Below the pieces are notes generated by a model. The model was given only the letters and a program-made list of their open reading frames with translations. It was not told where the DNA came from and ran no database searches. A DNA stretch of 64,000 nucleotides from Chlamydoabsidia padenii. Lineage: Eukaryota; Mucoromycota; Mucoromycetes; Mucorales; Cunninghamellaceae. The stretch spans positions 186,001-250,000 of the forward strand of contig JAIWND010000032.1 of assembly GCA_025330725.1 (NCBI GenBank). Direction: 5' to 3'. Shown one piece after another: positions 10,198 to 22,957 of this stretch (position 1 is its first letter; each line of letters opens with the position of its first letter). The translations under genes were made by a program, and so were the position numbers.

Positions 10198-13100
10198 ATG
10201 GAGGTAAGATCGTAAAAGTCACTTGGAAATGCTGTTTGTAAAGATGACTAACAACATTCTTCCATTATAAAAATAGGCCGTTGTTGCAAATTTAGATGAA
10301 CTCCTGACAAAGTTGGCTACTGCACAAGACTCTGACACAATCCGAAACGTGAGTTTAAAAAACACACACACACTCTCTTTTTTTTTTTTTTTTTTTTCTT
10401 CAACAACTTTTTTGATACTAACACTCTTACTTTCAATGTTACATATACTTAGGCAACTTCTACTTTGAATTCTCAAGTATACTCCTCTCCTGATTGTGTC
10501 CCTGGCTTGGTTGAAATACTCACTCGATCTCCCCACTTCCAAGTGCGACAGTTGGCTGCTGTCGAACTTCGTAAACGTATCTCCAAATGGTGGCAAGAAG
10601 TACCTGAAACTACTAAAGTATCCATCCGTGCTCAACTGTTGCAAATCGTCCTTAATGAACAACAGTAAGTAGTAATAAACTAGAGGAAACAGGGGGAAAT
10701 GTTTGTTGTATACTAACGAAACAACCCACTCTGTCCTCAACTATAGAGAATTGGTCCGCCACTCTGTGTCTCGTGTGATTTCATCGGTTGCTCGCGTGGA
10801 TATGCCAGAAAACAAGTGGCCTGACCTGTTGACCTTCATAAACCAATCCTGTACAAGCAACAACCCAATCCATCGTGAAGTCGGTACTTACTGTCTCTAC
10901 ACTCTTTTTGAAGTCATTGCCGACTTTTTTATGAACCACACTGCTCATTTGTTTGATCTCTTCGCCAAAACTATTGTGGATCCCGAAAGTAGAAACGTCC
11001 GTGTCACAACCGTCTTGTAAGTCAAATTTACCTGGATCACCTTATTTTGGCACTTACTTTTTTTTTTTTTTCTTACAACTAGGACTTTGGGTAAATTGGC
11101 TGAATACATTGATTCTGAAGACAAGCAAAATATCGTAAGTAATAAATGGTTGGTATAATGAATGGAGACTCATTGTTTATCTATGTTTAGAAACTGTTTT
11201 GCGACATGATTCCTGCAATCGTCAATTTATTGGAAGTATGCTTAAACGACAATGATGAAGAAAACGCAAGCAAGATCTTTGAAGTTTTTGATACTTTATT
11301 GATGCTGGTAAATGACTAGAAAGAATGGGGGGAGGGAGGGACAATGGGTCCTATTGAAGGGGGTTTTGACTAATCATTGGGTTTATTTGTTTAGGATACA
11401 CCACTTTTGAACAATCACTTGGCCGAACTTATTCAATTCTTCCTTACTGTTGGTGGCAAACATGATTTAGATGATGCTCTTCGTGTCATGGCTTTATCCT
11501 TTTTAATGTGGGCTGCTGTTTAGTAAGTATAATATGTTTTGCCTATTTCTCTTGATGATCCTAATCTCTCTCTTATTTATGTATGTGATAACTTTTAGCA
11601 AACAAAACAAGATCCGCAGTCTTAAACTTGTTGGTTATATCGTTGAACAGTTGATGCCAATCGGAACAGAAGCTGACCCTGAAGATGTTGATGAAGATTC
11701 ACCTTCTCGTGTAAGTACTCTATACATAAAAGGATTATCACTCGGGATCATACCTCTAACTTGATTTTATTTTTATTATTATTGACTTATTTTTATTATT
11801 ATTGACATAGCTCTCCTATAAGGTCCTTAATGCTCTTGCTTCCAACATGCCTCCTCAACAAGTATTCCCAATTGTGATGCCTTTGGTCCTCTCCTACATG
11901 CAAAATCCTGATCCTAACTATCGCAAGGCGGCTATGATGTCGTTTGCTGTCATTGTCGAAGGTTGTGCTGAATACATGAGCCCCAAGATAAATGAACTCC
12001 TACCTATTGTCTGCTCTGGTCTTCAAGATCCCGAAATCATCGTGCGTCGTGCTGCTTGTATGGCTTTGGGCTGCTTGGCTGAAGATTTGGCTGCTGAAAT
12101 CTCCGAACATCATCAAGTCCTTCTACCTCTTGTATTCAACCTCATGAATGATACCAACCCTGAAGTCACCAAACATGCTTGCAACGCCTTGGATGCTATC
12201 TTGGAAGGTCTCGGTAGTGATGTTATACAATACTTGCCTATGCTTATGGAAAAACTACTATTCCTTTTGGATACTGCCAATCAAACGGAAACTAAAGCAA
12301 CAGTAATGGCTGCCATTGGAAGTGGTGCTCATGCGGCTGGTGAATCATTCCAACCCTACTTTGGACAAGTCCTTCCTCGTATCCGCCATTTGATGTCTCT
12401 TAAGGAAACCTCTGAAGATAATTTGCTTCGTGGTGTGGCCACTGACTCTGCTGGTGCGATTGCTGAAGCTGTGGGTGCCGACATGTTCCGTCCTTATACT
12501 CAAGATCTGATGACCTTGGCTATTGAACAACTTGAACTCGACTCTCCTCGTCTTCGGGAATGCTCTTATGCCTTCTTCTCAATCTTGGCTAGGGTGTTTG
12601 GTGAAGATTATGCGCCTTATCTTCCTACGATCATGCCTCACATTCTTGCCTCTTGTAAAGCTGAAGAAAAGAACGAACCTGCACTGGAAACCGAAATTGA
12701 TCTGACCTTGGGTGATGGCGAAGATGACGAAGACGACTTTAGCGCATTCAACTTTAACTCTGCTATTGCTGACGAAAAGGAATTCGCTGCCGATGCTCTT
12801 GGTGAACTCTTTGAAAACACTCGGTCTCACTTTTTGCCATATGTGGAAGCCTCTGTCCAAGAATTGACCGAATTGTCGTCTCATTTGTTTGATGGTGTCC
12901 GAAAGGCTGTTATTGGTAGTTTGTTTGGCTTCTTGAAGGTATTCTACTCACTCTCCGAACATGGTGATTGGGTTGCTGGTTTACCTGTCAACTACTCTGT
13001 GGATGAAAATGTGGCTAAAATGACTAGTCTGGTGATCCCTACTATTCTGGAAATGTGGAAGCAAGAAGACGATCGCATGGTGGTGGTACAAATCTGCCAA

Positions 13101-14306
13101 GAACTGATTCAAGCTCTCAAATTGATGGGTCCATCAATCATCAGTGAACGTAAGCACTTGATATATGAAAATGAAGAGAAATAGTCCATCTAACTATTTT
13201 ATTTTTATTGTATTAGATGTCGAGGAAATCTCGCAAAATATCTTGGATGTCTTTGAAAAGAAGTCAGAATGTCAGCAAGCATTTGATGAGGAAGATTTTG
13301 TCGATGAAGATGAAGAAGCGGAATCTGAATCTGTTTTGGTTGGTGCTGCTGCTGATTTGGTGGCTGCTTTTTGTGAAGTGATTGGCGATGGATACTCTTC
13401 TTACTTTGATGTATTCTTGCCTTTGATATCTAAATACTACGTAAGTCAATCGTAAGAAGAAAAGAAAAAAAAATGATGTATTACTAATGCTCTCTCCCTT
13501 CTCTTTAAACAGAAAAGACCAAGTCATCTTCGGAACGATCCATGGCTATCGGATGTCTAGGTGAATGTATCACTGGTATCAAGTCGGCTGTCACTCCTCA
13601 TACTGAACGGCTGCTCCAATTATTCATCAAGGCTGCTGAAGATGAAGATCAAACTGTCAAGAGCAATGCTGCTTTTGCTTTGGGTGTACTGGTCACTTAC
13701 TCTCAAATCGATCTTAGCTCGTAAGTGTGCCGAATACAATGGTTGATGGGTAATTGAAACGTTTGACTAACAATTACTCTCTCTACTTTGTTGTGATGTA
13801 TAGACAATACCCTGCTATTTTAGCTACTCTTCATCCATTATTCCAAAATCAATCCTTGGTCAATACTACTGATAATGCCACTGGTGCTGTTGCTCGACTT
13901 ATCCTTGCCCATGCAGAAGCTGTACCTCTTGATCAAGTATTACCTGTCTTTACCGGTGCTCTTCCATTGAAGGCTGACTTTGCTGAAAATGAACCTGTCT
14001 TTAACTGTATCTTTGAACTATTCCGCTCGAACAACACCTTTGTATGTATAATGACCATTTGCATGATCGAGACAATGCGTCGGGGTTTACAAATAGGACT
14101 AACCGGATCACCCTCTTTTTAATATATATATCGTCTAGGTGTTTGCTCATATTCCTCAATTCCTTCAAGTCTTTGTGCACGTACTGGCGGATGAAGAACA
14201 GTTGGATGGTGCCACTCGGGGACAATTGGTCGAACTGTTGCGTGCCTTGAACAACCGATCACCCGAATTGAACATTTCCTCTAGCGAACTGGGTCGCTTC
14301 CTGTAG
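10198..14306 (+). CDS. KAP123: Importin beta-family karyopherin, Kap123/importin-4 type
   Basis: Nuclear import receptor; the family carries ribosomal proteins and histones through nuclear pores in a Ran-GTP dependent way. About thirteen exons; the first coding exon is only ATGGAG. The N-terminus reads LDELLTKLATAQDSDTIRN, then an importin-N-type region with RQLAAVELRKRISKWW, which is characteristic of this subfamily. The rest is HEAT repeats (for example CMALGCLAEDLAAEISEHH and HACNALDAILEGLGSDV). An acidic loop, TLGDGEDDEDDFSAFNFN, is followed by EKEFAADALGELFENTRSHF, again Kap123-like. The C-terminus ends in LNISSSELGRFL. Introns are short and several contain T runs near the acceptor. No broken exon was noticed. 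Confidence 0.9.
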
Positions 14307-14573
14307 AACTACTCGTCACTCCCACCATACTTTGTTGTTTTATATTTACTTTACCCTTCTTCATATAGTTTATTGATTATATGTTGTCTTATAGTCTAGT
14401 CTAGGTAGTTTTACTTGATAATCATTACATTCAATAGAGGATGATCCGTTATCCTCTGTCCTTACTTTATGCCATACTTTATCTCCAATACACTTTATCC
14501 CCATATTACTATTATTGCTATTATTACTTATCATGAAATAAAAACCACATTAGATAAAGCATGTCTTCCATGG

Positions 14574-14617
<44 letters not shown>

Positions 14618-15294
14618 TATCTTATCTATTCATTTGCTGTACGAGTCTATAATCGTCGACAAGGTTTGAATTTTGCATGGGCGATTCCTATGTCATGTTT
14701 GCTCAAATTGTACGTAGCTGATTGTATATGTTTTTCGAGGAATTCGTATTCATCACGGGTCATATAGCATGAATGACTTTTTTTCCTCACCCATCTGATG
14801 GTCAATAGACTGATCCTTTGATAATCACAGTTTGACAAAAATGACTCAATACTGATGTCGATAGAGGGGTGACTTAAAGATATCTCACGTGAAGTTGACT
14901 TGCAAAAAAATGAACAAAACATTCTCGCGCCGATCGAATGTTTCGATTTCATGATCTGCATCACGTAGAAGGGTAATTCTTTCCCCTTCGGTCAAAAGAC
15001 TCAGTGATGTAAATCAATTATGTGTAACAGAACGCGTTTCCTCCCTTGTTTGTTTCGAGATTTTTAAATTTCTAAGGAACAAACTTCTCCCCGGGAAAAG
15101 GAAACTCCACTGGATCAATAAACAAGGTAGAATGCACAAGTCCGCTGCAGATTGATTGGGCCTTTCATAGGAAAACACATTTAAAAAGGGGAGTAATCTC
15201 CGCTAAAAAAAAAAAAAAAGGTTGTACATCAAGGTCCCACTCTATCTTCTTTCTTTTCCCCCTTCTTCTTCTTTTTCTTCAGTATCTAGACAAC
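14307..15294. other. Spacer between KAP123 and the MFS gene
   Basis: It contains KAP123 3' sequence, an A run of 41 at 14574-14614 and another A run near 15206. On the minus strand a frame of about 104 codons (14961 to 14647) is open from an ATG and ends RRL-stop; its last 35 residues look protein-like, but no family is recognised. See the findings. Confidence 0.4.
14647..14961 (-). CDS. Hypothetical orphan ORF (weak)
   Basis: Open from an ATG at 14961 to a TAG at 14647, about 104 codons with no intron needed. It is moderately basic and cysteine-containing (CSFFCKSTS, RWVRKKSHSCYMTRDEYEF, FKPCRRL). It does not oppose a known exon. It may be chance, an orphan gene or the remnant of one; there is no TATA or motif evidence strong enough to decide. 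Confidence 0.22.
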   Translation of the reverse strand: MQIMKSKHSIGARMFCSFFCKSTSREISLSHPSIDISIESFLSNCDYQRISLLTIRWVRKKSHSCYMTRDEYEFLEKHIQSATYNLSKHDIGIAHAKFKPCRRL

Positions 15295-16019
15295 ATGGAG
15301 CCAATCACTCGGCAGATAACAAGTCAAAGTAACAAGAGTATATTTGTGGTGGCATTGGATCAAGATGGACCGATGGTCTCCCATACGATGGAGACGATCA
15401 ATCATTATGATACAAGTGACGAAGACGATGATGATCAAAAACCACCGAGTGAACAACGTACTATTTCTTCCGGTATCACTATGCAACAACAGGACGGCAA
15501 AGGTACGCAGACCGTACCAACCTCTTCATCACACCCATCACCGAGCACCCATAAGTGGAAAAACCTCTTCCGTTTAAAACACCGTTCTGATCAGCCCAAG
15601 CCTGATCCCCGCAACTTTTCAAAAATGAAAAAGAACATGATTTTGATGATTGTGGCAGTAGCTGGTGCATCGTAAGTAGTGTAAACAACAGCAAGAAAAA
15701 GAAGAAGGAAAAGTTAACCCTGTTATTCTCTCCTCTACAAGATCCCCGCTATCATCAACTATCTATGTAAGTGGTTCTGATCACTCACATATACAGTCGA
15801 CTAACATCTCATTTTAAAGTACCCTGTACTGGTTGAAATGCAAAAAGTATTTAACACAACAGACACAACAATGAATGCATCAGGTAATGCAGAAAAGAAA
15901 CTACTTTGCATAGGTGGTAATTTCAAATCCCGCTTTTTTCAATAGTCTCCATCTTCACTTTCTTCACTGCTTTTTTTGTAAGTTGCTTATTGAATAGATC
16001 AAACATAGAGAACCACTGA

Positions 16020-16074
<55 letters not shown>

Positions 16075-16273
16075 AATAGCCATTACTGTGGGCAACTGCC
16101 GGTGACCGTATAGGAAGACGAAAAATCTACTTGATTTCCTTTTTAATCTCCGTCATTGGAAGTTTGCTTTGTGGGGTTTCAGTTAATATCACCATGTTTA
16201 TTGTATTTCGTGCATTCAGCGCCATTGGATCTTCCTCTGTGATGTCTATGGGTGCAGGAACTTTAGGTATTGG

Positions 16274-16309
<36 letters not shown>

Positions 16310-16862
16310 CAAGGGAAAAACAATACTAATCATTCCTTTTTTCTTAGCCGATATATTTGAAGCCCATGAAAGAGGTAGGCATAAATCCATTAAGATAAAT
16401 ATTCATAATCAGCATTAACGCAAATCTGTTTTAGGTCGTGCATTTGCATTATATACTTGTGGTCCCCTTCTTGGCCCTGCTCTAGGGTAAGTACCCTAAC
16501 AACTGATTACATTGTACTAACCCCTTTTTTAAAAGGCCGATTATTGGGGGTTATCTTGGTCAAGGATTGGGATTCCGGTCTATTTTTTACTTTCTGGCGA
16601 TTTTTAATTTGGCTGTCCTTCTTTCCATCTTTTTCTTCTTACCGGAAACATGGCGTCCTCCTGTCACAAAAAGCCCTGTCTTGGGTTTGGATCAAGAAAA
16701 AGCAGCATCTCAACAACAACAGAAGAAGAAAAAGAAACAAAGTCGTCTTAATCCTTTGAAGGCATTAGACTTGTTACTCAACCGTAATATTGCTCTTGCT
16801 GTCACTTTTGTTGGTGTCTTGTAAGTACTTACTCTCTTGCTTGATTTAATTACTAATCTCAC

Positions 16863-16895
<33 letters not shown>

Positions 16896-17549
16896 AGATT
16901 CTTTGTCCTTTATATTATCAACACCACCTTCACACGAACATACGCATCTCAATACGGCTTTGATTCTGGAACGGTGGGTCTATGTTATCTTCCAAATGCG
17001 ATTGGGTGTATGGTTGGTGGTATAGCAGGAGGAAGATTATCTGATGTGCGATACAACAAGGCGGTGGCCAAACTCGACGAGTCGACCCAACAAGATGGCA
17101 CGAAACTACAATCTTATCCTGAAATGCGACTAGGTGGCATTCTATACTATGGTTCGATCGTGCTCAACTTGGTCGCCTTGACTGCTTATGGTTGGTGTAT
17201 TCAAGAAAATGTCCACTGGGCCTATGGTGTGGTATGTCAATTCTTTGTTGGGTTAGCACTCATGGTTCCCAACGTCACATTATCAGCCTACATGGTGGAT
17301 TGTTTCCGAAAACGAGGGGCATCGGTGACGGCATGTAACAACTTTGCACGGTATATCATGGCAGGGATTGGATCACTTGTGTCTTCTGATTTGCAGCGTG
17401 CCATGGGATCTGGACCACTCTTCACCATGTTGGGGGGTCTTTTGGCCCTCTTTACTATCAATCTCATTGTGGTTCAGAAGAAAGCAAATGGTTGGCGATT
17501 GGCGAAACAGGAAAAACAATTGGAAAAGGAACTACAAACAACTACTTAG
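15295..17549 (+). CDS. Major facilitator superfamily transporter, DHA1 drug:H+ antiporter type
   Basis: Probable plasma-membrane exporter of drugs or polyamines. The hydrophilic N-tail is acidic (DTSDEDDDDQKPPSE), ends in a basic stretch and leads into the first membrane helix (MILMIVAVAGAS). Joined exons give the helix 2-3 loop signature PLLWATAGDRIGRRKIY, then FRAFSAIGSSSVMSMGAGTL, the exon FALYTCGPLLGPALG and PIIGGYLGQGLGFRSIFYFL, as in the DHA1 group (Tpo1, Flr1, Qdr). A Lys/Gln-rich central loop separates the two halves, and the second half holds IAGGRLSDVRYNK. At least eight introns are needed. Two contain very long homopolymers (T run 16023-16073 and A run 16274-16307), and one carries the recurrent motif at 15921-15933. 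Substrate cannot be read from sequence. Confidence 0.88.
16023..16073 (+). repeat. Homopolymer T run of about 51 in an intron
   Basis: It lies directly before an acceptor (TTTGAATAG) in the MFS gene and acts as an extreme polypyrimidine tract. Length is uncertain, as such runs are error-prone in assemblies. Confidence 0.8.
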
Positions 17550-17822
17550 CTTATATCATCCCCTCTCATCTTATTCCCCTCTCTCTTCATCCTTCTTCTC
17601 ACATTATTTATACTTACTGTAATTCTTATCATACCTTTCATAAATAAAACCATTATACTTTTACTTCATTTGATACAATCATGTCATATTACAAAAAAAA
17701 AAAAAAAAAATGTAACTACATTCTTTACAGCATGCATAAAAACACATAGACGGGGATTTAAAAAAACTTGAATTGAAACATTCTGACTTTTTTCTTTCGT
17801 TTCCTTCATTCTCAACATTATT

Positions 17823-18848
17823 ATGGATTTGGGAACCACGGGAAAAGTACTTGGGTTCTCAGATCCAGCTAATGTATCTAACACTGCCTTATTCTCCTAC
17901 CACCCCTTAATACATCTCTACTTTTTACTTGTCTTCTTCTTTATTCCTTACCCTCTTTATCGTTTTGCGGCTCATCGCTTCGGATGGGAACTCTACTCAA
18001 AATCATGGGCAAGACATTGGACAGACGGCATGCTCTGTTGTAGTTACGGACTCATTCTCTTTGTCTTTGGCAACTACTCTCATTGTTTATCTTGGATCAC
18101 TGTGGCAACGTTTTATCCTTCACTCTTTGGGTATGGTTTGATTGCCGAATTGCCTTTTACCAAGACATCGTTACCCAACATTCGCAACTGGTCTTTGGGA
18201 ATGTGGACTGTGTTTTTAATGGCTTTAATGTAAATATAAACTGTGTTGATAAAGTTGAATACTTACTTTCCCCACCCCCACTTTACATCAAGACTGATAC
18301 TAGGCTTTGCTGGATTCCACATTTACCTGGCTTCGACCTTGACTCATCCTTTTGTGTTTTACTATGTTTGTGGCCTGTTAATCCCACTCAATATCCTGAT
18401 GGTAGCAAAAATTCTAATCAGTCAAGTCAATAGCAACAATGGATCTGATCAAGACAGTCATAGCGGATCCACCAGCAAATCATCACATCTAGAAACGACC
18501 CTTGAATCCGCACCTCTTGCCCTCGAATCCAGTCAACAACATAACCATCTCTCTCTTCATCTTCATCACTGGCAAATATTTTATGCACTGGCTTTTTTCA
18601 CAAGGTAAAAAAAACGGTTTGCATTGACAGCGTATTTATTCAACTTGTATATTTTATTATAGGTTCACTCATCCTGTGTCACAAGCTGCTGCTGGTATTG
18701 TTTTGGCTAGCTATATGGAAGGTGTTTGTGCTTGTAAGTTGAATTATACATAATATGAACAAGGATTATAATCAACATATAACTTACCATGGCTTTTTTT
18801 ATTATCGACTTTTTAGATGGATATGATCATCTTGTTAATGATAGCTAG
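17823..18848 (+). CDS. Unidentified multi-pass membrane protein
   Basis: Family not recognised. Four exons; introns near 18231-18293, 18605-18661 and 18733-18817, each restoring the frame. The protein has about six hydrophobic segments: IHLYFLLVFFFIPYPLY, MLCCSYGLILFVFG, WITVATFYPSLFGYGLIAE, TVFLMALILILGFAGFHIYL, VFYYVCGLLIPLNILM and, after a hydrophilic Ser/Gln/His-rich loop, HHWQIFYALAFFTRF with SQAAAGIVLASYMEGVCAYGYD. It ends HLVND S. Aromatic and His residues near helix ends (AAHRFGW, HLHHWQIF) could be functional. It follows the MFS gene on the same strand with a 273-bp spacer that carries CGGGGATTTAAA at 17751. AATAAA signals are present after the stop. Confidence 0.65.
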
Positions 18849-19772
18849 TGATTGGTTACTCTTCTTTTGGTACTCCATTTTGATTATATGTATATATTCT
18901 ACTTTTAATTGATACATTGTAATACTAGCAATAGTCTATATCTAATTAATAAAATATTATATCAATGTAAATCAAGCGTCTATGTTGGGTTGACTTGTCG
19001 CATAAATCGGGATTTGAAATATATGCCCCGATATGTCATACATCAGGAGTAGGATTAATTCACTTACTATGGGGTATGACCATTCTTCGTGATGTAATAA
19101 ACAATTTAATTATCGTGTATCATGCCCTATCCAGTGTAATTTCTGGTTAAAAAGTAAATTATATCTTTTCCGATACTACGGAAGGAGATCCGTTCGGAAA
19201 AAGTCCCATCTTTCTTAAATGGGGGGTTTTCTATACGAATAAAAAGATACTCTCCTACTGATTGTATGACAATGTCATCATTTTTATTGTAAAGCTCAAA
19301 GGAAGAGATGACAATGATATATTCGGAAGAGAATAGAAAAAGTGCGGGGAAAGCATGGAACGATCGGAACCAACATTCGAGCCCTTCAGGTTTTTCCGTC
19401 AAGGTTCGTCTGCAAACTTGGTTTTCAGAACAAGCATCATCTTTCACTTGACCTTGTGTTTTATTCAAATCTAGAAAGTTCTAGTTCATAAATGATACTC
19501 GATAATAAGGAAAATTTCATAGAATAATAAACTTGTTCCGTCGATTCTTGCCACTATGATAAAGGGAGGCGACGGAATGACTGACACCTTGTGAGCGGGA
19601 TTTGAATGTCACATTGACCAGTGATATTTGGCCGTGGGAAACTTTGCCTTCTCACGGAAGACTATAAATGCAATTCCGTTTACTTTTTTTTTATTTTTTC
19701 CATTCTCTTTCACTTGATATTTTACTTTCCCCCTACTCTTTTTTACTTTATTAATTATATCAATTAGTCATT
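18849..19772. other. Spacer upstream of HPPD
   Basis: Motif copies lie at 19007-19020 (TCGGGATTTGAAAT) and 19595-19608 (GCGGGATTTGAATG), the latter about 165 bp before the HPPD start. On the minus strand a frame without ATG is open from about 19472 to 19127, preceded by a plausible acceptor (TTTCTAG). It could be an orphan exon but has no recognisable domain. Confidence 0.4.
19663..19669 (+). promoter_or_regulatory. TATA box of the HPPD gene
   Basis: TATAAAT lies about 105 bp before the HPPD ATG and about 55 bp after the spacer motif at 19595. A CT-rich stretch between it and the ATG may hold the transcription start. Confidence 0.5.
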
Positions 19773-21247
<1,475 letters not shown>

Positions 21248-21263
21248 ACCTCCCACCCTTATC

Positions 21264-21294
<31 letters not shown>

Positions 21295-22957
21295 TTTATG
21301 TTTATAGCTTAGTATTTTGTACACATACACAGACACACACTTCTTATCACCCCATTATAAATGATACACTATTAATAAACGACTTGTTTTAAACTCTTCA
21401 AATGACGACTTTTATGTATGTTGTGATGGTGCCGGTAGTTCTTGACACCTGATAAATACACATTACTTGTAAGTTTAAGAAAAGGTCTTACTTATTCTTT
21501 TATCTCCTTCATGTGACATGGGTGCTTTTGTTCAATATATTTTCCTTTCACTATTAAAGTCGGCTTCCTTTGTTAATTTCAAAAAAGGAAATGAAATATT
21601 CAAACCCCGCTTCCATGCAAAATGCGTTCAAAAGATCTTTGATCAATGCGTTGATTTGTAAATCCCACTCGGGTCTATATTTTTTATTCCCTTAATGATG
21701 ACAATGATATACATAGTAGTAAAGCTTACATTCTTGTCGTAGAGTCAATTTGAGCGGAAAACCCCATCGGGATTTGAAAATTCGCTTGATTGGCCATGGC
21801 CATTCGTTTGATTATGATCGACCAAATACAGTCATGACAGAAAAATAGGTACGAATAGTGAACCAGTTATTACACAATGATACAATGACGTCTATTCTTC
21901 CACAAATCAAAAAGCTGGTTGTATAAATCTGAACCCTAAATACATAAAACTTGAATGCTTTCATGTGAACGAATTCCGCTCTTCAGGATCACTGTCGTTC
22001 ATTGAAGATGGGGTCTCAAACCGGAGACGTATGAGCGCATTACCTTGATCATGCAATTGCCTTTTTTTCCCATTTGTTTTACAAATACCACACCGTAAAG
22101 TATTCCGATTACTAGGATTCCATTTAAAAGCCTGCACAGAAAATGCTTTAGTAGAGTGGATTACCCCTGAAATATGAAACTCCGACCATGCAGAACCAAA
22201 TCCAGGCACCAGAAATCATTTAATGATAGAGTGAAATCATTTGTAAATAAACATCAGTCAGTGAAAAGGGAAAAAGGGTGACAATAGATAACAGGAGAAG
22301 AAAGATACCTCTTTAAGTACCGAGAATGACGTAAAATCGATGATAGTTTTATCCAAGCAAAGTGGCCTGAAAAGCTATTCACTCATTATGCCTAAGAAAA
22401 CCTTAATCACGATTCTACTAGAAAACACGGTGGTTTCCAAATCGAGTTTAGTGACACTTTTCTCTTTATCGATACGAGATGTTCTCGTACGGTACATGAT
22501 TTGTGTACATAAGATAAAAAACTGCATACACACGAGTTTCAAATACCAAGCACTAAAAAGAGGAGCCAGTGCATATAAACAAAAAAAAAAAAAAAAGAAG
22601 GTTATCCTATCCACCGAGCTTGATACCCAAAAAGACAAAAATACTTCAGTGTGGGAAGTTACCACTGCAGGGTCACCAACCAATCGCCGAAAAGAGTGAT
22701 CGTCGTTGCCAGTAAGGGTTAGGCATCGTCTGGTTGTTGATGTTTTTTCTACATCAACTAATCCCCGTTTAGAAAAAGCGGGATTTTAAAAACTTTATTT
22801 TGAGCCAATCAAATCGCCAATCAATGTGGGCTGCCTGAATTTTATATAAAAAAAAAAAAGCGTTTCATCTTCCGCGTCCCCCTTTTTCTCTCTCTCTCTC
22901 TTTCCCCACTTTTCTCTCCTCTTGGTGAATTCAATCAAAACTACCTTGTAATTCAAT
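21248..22957. other. Long spacer before transketolase, with possible minus-strand exons
   Basis: An A run (21263-21292) follows the HPPD stop. Motif copies lie at 21598-21610, 21767-21780 and 22778-22790; the last is 168 bp before transketolase and pairs with ATCCCCG at 22761. Minus-strand open stretches at 21961-22209 and about 22376-22569 look partly coding (see next entry). A CT-rich leader precedes the transketolase ATG. Confidence 0.4.
21961..22569 (-). CDS. Possible exons of an unidentified gene (weak)
   Basis: Two minus-strand stretches are open and bounded by good acceptors. One follows CTCTTTTTAG and reads AWYLKLVCMQFFILCTQ then MYRTRTSRIDKEKSVTKLD to a stop at 22376. The other follows TCTGTGCAG and reads AFKWNPSNRNTLRCGICKTN, then QGNALIRLRFETPSS, ending at 21961. 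A CxxC pair suggests possible zinc binding. No ATG exon or clean joining intron was established, so this may be a diverged gene, a pseudogene or chance. Confidence 0.22.
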
